From NCBI GenBank assembly GCA_937888925.1, contig CALARM010001084.1:1-23004 (forward strand): a stretch of 23,004 nt of DNA, written 5' to 3'. Origin of the DNA: an uncultured Synergistia bacterium. GTDB taxonomy: Bacteria > Eremiobacterota > SpSt-956 > JAKJGF01. How positions within the stretch are numbered: position 1 is the stretch's first letter; the number at the start of each line of letters is the position of its first letter. Shown here one piece after another: positions 17,820-23,004 of the stretch. Both the position numbers and the translations under genes were made by a program. Below the pieces are notes generated by a model. The model saw only the letters and a program-made list of their open reading frames with translations. It was not told the origin of the DNA and made no database searches.

Positions 17820-20222
17820 TCATTCCATATATAAAAGTAAAGCTTCCTTTGCTTTAAGAGCTGTTTCTAATAAATCTACTCCTTTAAGTTCAATATAACC
17901 TTTATCTAAAAAGTATTTTTTTAAATTTAAATTTTTATATAACTGCTGTAAAATTTGAGTTTTTTCTTTATCTCCTAATTGAATGTTTGAATTTTTTTTA
18001 TTTTTAACTCTATCTTTCCAATATTCAGAAGCTTTATCATTAACTTCAATTTCCTCTTTAAGCTCTTCAAATTTCAATTCACTATCAATAACTTTAGGAA
18101 TGAAAAGACATAACATTACCCTTTTTTCCTTTTCTATATTTCCTATCTGTTCAATACATAAATTTATTTGAGATAAAGCTTTATCAAAATTTCCACATTT
18201 CGCCTCTAATATACCAAGATTATAATTAGGTAGGGATAATTGTTCAGCTTCTCTATATTCATTAATGGCTTTTTGAAATAAATCTCTGGCTTTATCCAGA
18301 TTTCCTTCTGACATAAATAAATATCCAAGATTATTATTTATTACAGGAGACAAATTGTTATCATTATTATATTTATATACCAGTTGTGCATGGAATATAG
18401 CTTCTTTACAATTTCTTTTTTCAGTATACTCTTGAGTCATCCTCATAGTATGTTGATCTATTATAAAATGTTTCAAACTTTCATTTCCTGTATTTTCTAC
18501 TTTTTTTATCAATCGCTCATATGGAATTACCACAAAATCATTTTTCTGTATCAGGAATGTTCCTCCAATCTCAGCAGCTCTTTCTTCAAAAATTCTAGTT
18601 GTATGTAAATCTATTGTTATATTATTATCTGAATAATCAATAGGTTCTTTGTAACAGAAATATCTGGTTAGCTCTATATCAGGTATAGTGAGAAATATTT
18701 TTATAGCAGGTATTGAATTTTTATATCTATAATTCAACATCAGAAAATACAGATCTGCTAAAATAGATGAGCTTCCTGAAAATATATCTTCCTTAGAATT
18801 AATATCCGATATTTTACTGATAAAATTATTAATATCAATATTTGGCAAAGCAAGTATTGGCGTTTGATTAGATTCATTTGGTAAATATACACGGTTAAAA
18901 GTAAATTTTACTACTCTAAACCATTTTTCTTCCAAGGAAGTTTCTGAGAAACTTAATTCAATATCCTGTCCACGAGCGAAATACTTGGTATAAATTTTAT
19001 CAAACTCATCTCCAGCAAAAGTTATTATCTCATCTTTAATTTTAAAAAGTTCTTCTTTAATAAAGTAATCTAATTCTTTTCTAAGTTCATCTTTAATCCA
19101 ATTTTCTTGCCCGTTCAAGAAATATTCTATCTGCCACAGTTGTTCAAAAGAAGCATTACCTTCACAGGAACATATAAGAGCCATACTTTTTAATTGTTCT
19201 TTTTTTAAATTTTTTATTTTTATCAATATCGGACGTTTATATATATCCTGTGTGGCTTCAAGTTCTTTACGGACATCTTCCAGAATACCTATATCAAGTT
19301 TCATTTTCAAGGCTTTTTTAGTCTGAACTCTTTCAAAAAGTTTATGACAGATTAGCTGGATTTCATAAGGCTTCCCTGCTGATAATTTATGGATTTCTTT
19401 TATATCAAAAAAAGTTTCCCAATCAATTAGATCGATAAAATTAATTCTCAGTTTTTCAAGAGGCTTTATTATACATTCTTCTGTTTCTTTTTCATCCTTA
19501 AATTGCGTAACATTAATTTTTTTAAACTGGCGAATAATAGGTGAAAAAACTTCGTCCATTACAGGAAAGAGTTCGTTAGTACCGGTAAAAACCATCATAT
19601 AACCAGGAAGATTCATAAAGATATTTCGTAATTTTTGTAAAATCTCCCTACTTTTTGCAAGAACATTACATTCATCAAAAAGTAATATTATTGGTCTTTT
19701 TAATTCTTCAGTAAATTTAATTAAATCTTTTTTATAATTATGATCGGATAATTTTTTATTAGTATTCCCGCTATTCATAGCCATAGCATATTCAAGGGGA
19801 AATGAAAAAGTACAGAAGGTTTTCTTTTCCGGAATGTTATATGTATTTATAATACTGAAATAAGTTTCATAAGTTTTGCCTTCCATACCTTCAAAAGCAC
19901 CAAAGTCACATACTGAACAGAATATAGAATCGAATAGTTTATAGAAAAAAGCCATATGGGTTTCTACATCACTTTCATCAAGATCTATTCGTACAGTACA
20001 AAACTCTCTCTTTTTAGCTTCAATCTCACATATATTCAAAAGACTTGTTTTTCCTGAAGCTCTTGCGCCGATTAAAGCAATATTAATAGGTTTTGGAGCT
20101 GTTCTGGCATGATCAAGATAATATCTGATGTTCTCTAACTCTTCTTTCCTTCCAGCAAAAAGGGCTTGATCAGACACAGGATTTGCAAAATCATACGGAT
20201 TGTGAAATTTGCTGAGATCCAT
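17820..20222 (-). CDS. AAA ATPase (ORC/AAA_16-like) with C-terminal TPR repeats
   Basis: An 800-residue protein. It opens with the NPYDFANPV...LFAGRKEELENI layout typical of ORC1/AAA_16-like STAND-type ATPases, then Walker A GARASGKT (52-59), Walker B IILLFDE ending at D183-E184, and a sensor-like TGTNE (about 213-217). A helical, winged-helix-like region follows (about 250-420), then a region of unknown fold (430-580). Two tetratricopeptide repeats at about 625-700 (NLGYLFMSEGNLDKARDLFQ and NYNLGILEAKCGNFDKAL) suggest a protein-sensing platform. The ATG directly abuts the TAA of the upstream kinase gene (0-bp gap), with GGGAG 8 nt before it, so the two are translated together. STAND-like ATPases with TPR often serve as sensors in defence. 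The role here is inferred, and the family cannot be tied to a named system from the sequence alone. Confidence 0.85.
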   Translation of the reverse strand: MDLSKFHNPYDFANPVSDQALFAGRKEELENIRYYLDHARTAPKPINIALIGARASGKTSLLNICEIEAKKREFCTVRIDLDESDVETHMAFFYKLFDSIFCSVCDFGAFEGMEGKTYETYFSIINTYNIPEKKTFCTFSFPLEYAMAMNSGNTNKKLSDHNYKKDLIKFTEELKRPIILLFDECNVLAKSREILQKLRNIFMNLPGYMMVFTGTNELFPVMDEVFSPIIRQFKKINVTQFKDEKETEECIIKPLEKLRINFIDLIDWETFFDIKEIHKLSAGKPYEIQLICHKLFERVQTKKALKMKLDIGILEDVRKELEATQDIYKRPILIKIKNLKKEQLKSMALICSCEGNASFEQLWQIEYFLNGQENWIKDELRKELDYFIKEELFKIKDEIITFAGDEFDKIYTKYFARGQDIELSFSETSLEEKWFRVVKFTFNRVYLPNESNQTPILALPNIDINNFISKISDINSKEDIFSGSSSILADLYFLMLNYRYKNSIPAIKIFLTIPDIELTRYFCYKEPIDYSDNNITIDLHTTRIFEERAAEIGGTFLIQKNDFVVIPYERLIKKVENTGNESLKHFIIDQHTMRMTQEYTEKRNCKEAIFHAQLVYKYNNDNNLSPVINNNLGYLFMSEGNLDKARDLFQKAINEYREAEQLSLPNYNLGILEAKCGNFDKALSQINLCIEQIGNIEKEKRVMLCLFIPKVIDSELKFEELKEEIEVNDKASEYWKDRVKNKKNSNIQLGDKEKTQILQQLYKNLNLKKYFLDKGYIELKGVDLLETALKAKEALLLYME

Positions 20223-22793
20223 TTACATCACTCCCAACAGTTCTTCAAATTCTTTTTTTGCATTTTTGAATTTTTCATCTATATTTTTATTTTTAAGCCA
20301 TCTTTCAATCTTATATCCGCTTCCTATATTATGAGAGATAGAAGTGTACTCCTGTAGAGTTTTAAAATAAATATCTATATTTTCTTTATATTCTAAATTC
20401 TTAAACCAGATTTTTGTAAAGACACATTCCCAGATCTCTAAATTTACGATAGGTTCTATTTCTTTACAGAGATTATAAGCTTTTTCAGCTTCTTCTTTAA
20501 GCTTAAATAGTTGCTCCCTATTATCCAGGCACAAAGGTTCATTATGTATTTTTTCATAAATCTCCACGTCTTCTTTATATATACTCTTATGATGTAGACT
20601 TGTTTCTAAAAAACACTTAATATCCTCTAAAGCTTCTACGGCTGAAACATACCTCTTTTCTGTATCAGGATGTGTTGATTTTTCTAAAAATTTCGTAAAT
20701 CTCGGATATGTTTCCTTATCAATCCCTTCCCAGTTCATACCTTTATTTTTATCTCTAATACCGTTAAAATCGAAAGGGGAACGATTAAAAACAGCGTCAA
20801 AAATACTTGCAGCCAGTGAAAATATGTCGTCAGAAAGATTTACTGTAAGACAAGAATCTACATTTGATGAACAATACATAGTTGTACGCCCCAAAATTTT
20901 AGTGCCTGCTTTGCTACATAGATCATAATCAGTAAGGGTAATTTTTTCATTATTGACAATTATATTTTTAGGAGTAACATCACCATGAACAAGATTTACT
21001 TTATGTAATTCAGACAGACCTTCGCAAAGATTTTTTATCCATCTTAAAAGGAAGTCTTCTTGAAGATTATCATCCATATCATCAAGATACAAAGGCAAAA
21101 GAACTTTCCATTCACTCAGAGGTTCACCTTCAATCCAGTTAAGTAGTGCTGTAATTTCATTCTTCTTCCAATCGGTTCTCACCTGGTAGACAGTTGCAAG
21201 ATAATTAACCCCTGTATATGGCCGAACTATTGAATAAGCTTCTATAGCCTGTTTTGCGACAGCTTCATTTGTTATAACTTTTGCAACATAATAACCTTCT
21301 TTTTCTTTACTTATATCATGAGGATCTAATTGAACTACTTTAAAAGTATATCCGACACCTCCACTACCAAGCCTGTTAACTATACGATAATATTCTCCGT
21401 TTAACTCTTTGATTATATCTTTATCCCAGTATTCTACATTTATAGATGAATTTTCCGGTAATGGTTTTTCATATAATTTCTTAAATTCTTCAAGTATATT
21501 TTCAATAGAAGGTCTTTTAGAAGGATCACTATTTAGACCGAAAGATAAAATATTAAGAACTTTTTTAACAGTAGGTTCTTCTTCTTTCTCTTTAAAGATT
21601 ATTTTAATGGAGGCACAGAGAGAATATATATCGGAAGATTTTGTACAGGCCATAATACCTCTCGGCAGAACTTCAGGTGCTATAAAATCTCCAATATCTT
21701 TATATTCCGGTGCAATTAGTCCAGAAATAGTAGTGTTATCTGTAATTTTTGCACATTGAAATTGTGTAAAAAGAGGCTTATTATTTGCTCTAACTTTTAT
21801 AGTCTCAGGAGTGAGGTTTCTATGTAGAACAGGTTCATCCTGGTTTTCATGGAAATCTTTAAGTGCTTTGAAACAATAATGTGCTGTATAAATTCTCTCT
21901 TCTATACTCCATGAAGTATCTTTAGCACGAATCGCTAGAGAAGGAGATTCATGATCTATATAAGAAAAAAAATAAAGTTCTCCCGGGTAATTCTTTGCTT
22001 CCTGAAAACCATCCATATTACGAGGTATATAATCTGACTTTTGAAGTTTATGAAATACTTTAAATTCTCTTTCTGCACAGGAGAAAGCACCTTTGTCATT
22101 AATAGCAGTTAGATCGTAAAGAGCTAAAATAACTTTTTCTCTTCCAGGTGTACGCAGTCCTTTGAATACACGTCGAAATTTATCTTCTTTTGATGAAATT
22201 AACTCCAGATTAATAAAATTTTGAAAATTTCTTATTTTTGAAGATAATACTATATTAGATCCTGGAATTAAATTATCACAAAGGCATCTAATTTCATCTA
22301 CCGTCAAGGATATAGAATTATTTAATTCAAGCATGTCTTTCCATTCAGATACTCCAAATAATTCAATCCCTTCTATTTTTTTACCATTAAAATTTTCTTT
22401 TTGACCTTTTGTCAGAAGAAATTTACCTGCTATAAAACCAACATCCTTTCCACATCTGACTTTCCTTATTTTGCCAGCAACTATTTTAGCTTTTTTCTGC
22501 AGTTTTATGGCTTCATTTCTTATAGTTTCTATATTTCCTTTATCACTCAGATAGATACTATCCCAATGTTTAATCTCTATAACATGAACACCTTTATCAC
22601 CAAGTAGCAACATGTCAATTTCAAGGGGTAATCTGTTAGATATATCAGGAGAAATAGAAAAATTTGTAACTACCACCCAGTTACCGCAGTCTTTATTATT
22701 TTTCAACTGACTCATTATAAATTTGGTAGTATATTCTTCACTATCATTAACAAATTCATCGCAGGGTATATGTTTTAAGAGCCTCTCTAACAA
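20223..22793 (-). CDS. NERD / pseudokinase / Ser-Thr kinase protein, PglW- and MAD6-like without the P-loop part
   Basis: An 856-residue protein. The NERD domain (about 15-150) has D60 and E73-x-K75, with the same 13-residue spacing as in the mad6 product. The first kinase-like domain (about 200-440) has HRN at 324-326 and no DFG (TQFQC instead), so it is probably inactive. The second (about 465-735) looks active: GSGGVGY loop (475-482), K505 in YYVAKVI, HGD with D605, K609 and N610, and DYD with D622. A helical tail follows. The start is TTG at 22793, chosen because AGGTGGAGG ends 8 nt upstream and no better codon is nearby. It is the first gene of the minus-strand pair. The domain order repeats the first 760 residues of the mad6 product, so the two are related in architecture, but sequence similarity outside the motifs looks low. 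It probably phosphorylates partner proteins. Confidence 0.87.
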   Translation of the reverse strand: MLERLLKHIPCDEFVNDSEEYTTKFIMSQLKNNKDCGNWVVVTNFSISPDISNRLPLEIDMLLLGDKGVHVIEIKHWDSIYLSDKGNIETIRNEAIKLQKKAKIVAGKIRKVRCGKDVGFIAGKFLLTKGQKENFNGKKIEGIELFGVSEWKDMLELNNSISLTVDEIRCLCDNLIPGSNIVLSSKIRNFQNFINLELISSKEDKFRRVFKGLRTPGREKVILALYDLTAINDKGAFSCAEREFKVFHKLQKSDYIPRNMDGFQEAKNYPGELYFFSYIDHESPSLAIRAKDTSWSIEERIYTAHYCFKALKDFHENQDEPVLHRNLTPETIKVRANNKPLFTQFQCAKITDNTTISGLIAPEYKDIGDFIAPEVLPRGIMACTKSSDIYSLCASIKIIFKEKEEEPTVKKVLNILSFGLNSDPSKRPSIENILEEFKKLYEKPLPENSSINVEYWDKDIIKELNGEYYRIVNRLGSGGVGYTFKVVQLDPHDISKEKEGYYVAKVITNEAVAKQAIEAYSIVRPYTGVNYLATVYQVRTDWKKNEITALLNWIEGEPLSEWKVLLPLYLDDMDDNLQEDFLLRWIKNLCEGLSELHKVNLVHGDVTPKNIIVNNEKITLTDYDLCSKAGTKILGRTTMYCSSNVDSCLTVNLSDDIFSLAASIFDAVFNRSPFDFNGIRDKNKGMNWEGIDKETYPRFTKFLEKSTHPDTEKRYVSAVEALEDIKCFLETSLHHKSIYKEDVEIYEKIHNEPLCLDNREQLFKLKEEAEKAYNLCKEIEPIVNLEIWECVFTKIWFKNLEYKENIDIYFKTLQEYTSISHNIGSGYKIERWLKNKNIDEKFKNAKKEFEELLGVM

Positions 22794-22845
22794 AGTAATA
22801 CCTCCACCTATTTTTACTGTTTTTAGATTTTTCTAATAGATGACT

Positions 22846-22875
22846 ATTTTAATGTTTTTAGTTTATTAGTGGCAA
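22846..22875 (-). promoter_or_regulatory. Possible promoter of the kinase-AAA operon
   Basis: On the minus strand TTGCCA (22875-22870, five of six -35 bases) is followed after 18 bp by TAAAAT (22851-22846, five of six -10 bases). A transcript would have a leader of about 45 nt. The -35 lies inside copy 2 of the direct repeat, so a regulator bound there would block or assist polymerase. Confidence 0.35.
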
Positions 22876-22902
22876 AATTCTATGTTAATTTGTGAATTTC
22901 CT
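22860..22902. repeat. 43-bp imperfect direct repeat, copy 2 (upstream of the cassette kinase)
   Basis: The partner of 14766-14808, 8094 bp away in direct orientation, with 38 of 43 bases identical. It keeps the AAATTC-N13-GAATTT inverted pair (22875-22880 and 22894-22899) and the minus-strand TAGAAT (22882-22877). It lies 67-109 bp before the kinase start codon. Confidence 0.75.
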
Positions 22903-22934
22903 TTAATTGTGATAAAAACTTATTTGTTGATTCT

Positions 22935-23004
22935 TTTATCTGATATGATAAAGTGACCGCTCCCACCGCTAAATCCTAAGGGATTATAGCGGGGGCTTCT
23001 AGAG
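22935..23004 (-). ncRNA. 3' part of a possible TnpB guide RNA (reRNA/omega RNA) with its flank-encoded guide
   Basis: In IS200/IS605 elements the RNA scaffold ends at the right-end hairpin, and the adjoining chromosomal bases act as guide. Here the first guide bases would be TTTATCATATCAGATAAA (22952-22935). Those bases form their own 6-bp inverted repeat (TTTATC/GATAAA), which could hinder guide function. The 5' part of the RNA is outside the window. Confidence 0.4.
22953..23004 (-). mobile_element. Right end of an IS200/IS605-family element, body beyond the window
   Basis: Read on the minus strand, the last 52 bases give TAGAAGCCCCCGC, a hairpin, then GGTGGGAGCGGTCAC. The hairpin arms are CCGCTA-AATCC (22966-22976) and GGATT-A-TAGCGG (22981-22992), with a TAAG loop and one bulged A. 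An AAGCCCCC-hairpin-GGTGGGAG-GTCAC layout is characteristic of IS605/IS1341 right ends next to tnpB. The TAG may be the tnpB stop. The element boundary is placed at 22953, directly after GTCAC. The transposase and TnpB genes would lie to the right, outside the window. No gene is seen between this end and the kinase start at 22793. Confidence 0.7.

Noticed and set aside
22961..22994. Rho-independent terminator at the right edge
   Set aside because: The strong hairpin lacks a T-run on either strand and sits in the AAGCCCCC...GTCAC context of an IS200/IS605 right end.
1..23004. CRISPR array, tRNA or rRNA genes
   Set aside because: No regularly spaced short repeats, cloverleaf-like sequences or rRNA-like stretches were noticed. 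The only direct repeat found is the pair of 43-bp blocks 8 kb apart.

Overview
The window is a bacterial anti-phage defence island of about 23 kb with low to moderate GC. Almost all of it is coding, and genes are packed stop-to-start. Starts are mixed (ATG, plus probable TTG), and Shine-Dalgarno sites of the AGGAG/GGAGG type are strong. The host cannot be named from the sequence. AT-rich, Lys/Glu/Ile-rich proteins with AGA/GGA codons and an IS200/IS605-type transposon end fit a low-GC bacterium, and nothing is more specific.

Left and centre (266-14753, all minus strand, read right to left): a tightly coupled five-gene operon. In transcription order it encodes an N6-adenine DNA methyltransferase, a type I specificity subunit (HsdS-like), a giant NERD/pseudokinase/kinase/P-loop protein, a Cys-containing protein of unknown function, and a 1788-residue protein with a PD-(D/E)xK-like motif and a C-terminal HerA-type ATPase. 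From memory of the family names, this matches the methylation-associated defence system (MADS) genes mad2, mad5, mad6, mad7 and mad8. No HsdR, PglZ or DndB-E is present, so it is not a classical type I R-M, BREX or Dnd locus. I see no mad1, mad3 or mad4 in the window. Downstream of mad8, after 23 bp, a small membrane-anchored protein runs off the left edge.

Right (15005-22793): a more AT-rich three-gene cassette. A plus-strand gene encodes an HD-domain protein fused to an Hsp90/GHKL-type ATPase. It runs tail-to-tail, with a 19-bp gap, into a minus-strand pair made of a NERD/pseudokinase/kinase protein and an AAA ATPase with TPR repeats. The kinase has the same three-domain order as the N-terminal half of the mad6 product, including an HRN in place of HRD in the first kinase-like domain. 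The cassette occupies the place where the rest of a MADS locus would be expected, directly upstream of mad2. I do not recognise it as a named system, and it is the best candidate here for something undescribed.

Cis elements: a 43-bp imperfect direct repeat (38 of 43 positions identical by hand alignment) lies upstream of mad2 (14766-14808) and upstream of the cassette kinase (22860-22902). It either ties the two minus-strand operons to common control or marks the boundaries of an inserted segment. At the right edge, 22953-23004 carries the hairpin and terminal GTCAC typical of an IS200/IS605 right end, where a TnpB guide RNA would end. The transposon body lies outside the window.

Working model (inference): MAD2 and MAD5 mark self DNA. 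MAD6, MAD7 and MAD8 form a restriction arm whose ATPase and nuclease parts recall DptF/DptH of phosphorothioate restriction, gated by phosphorylation. The cassette adds a second kinase/ATPase pair and an HD-Hsp90 protein that could act as accessory sensor, chaperone or effector, or could be an independent system.
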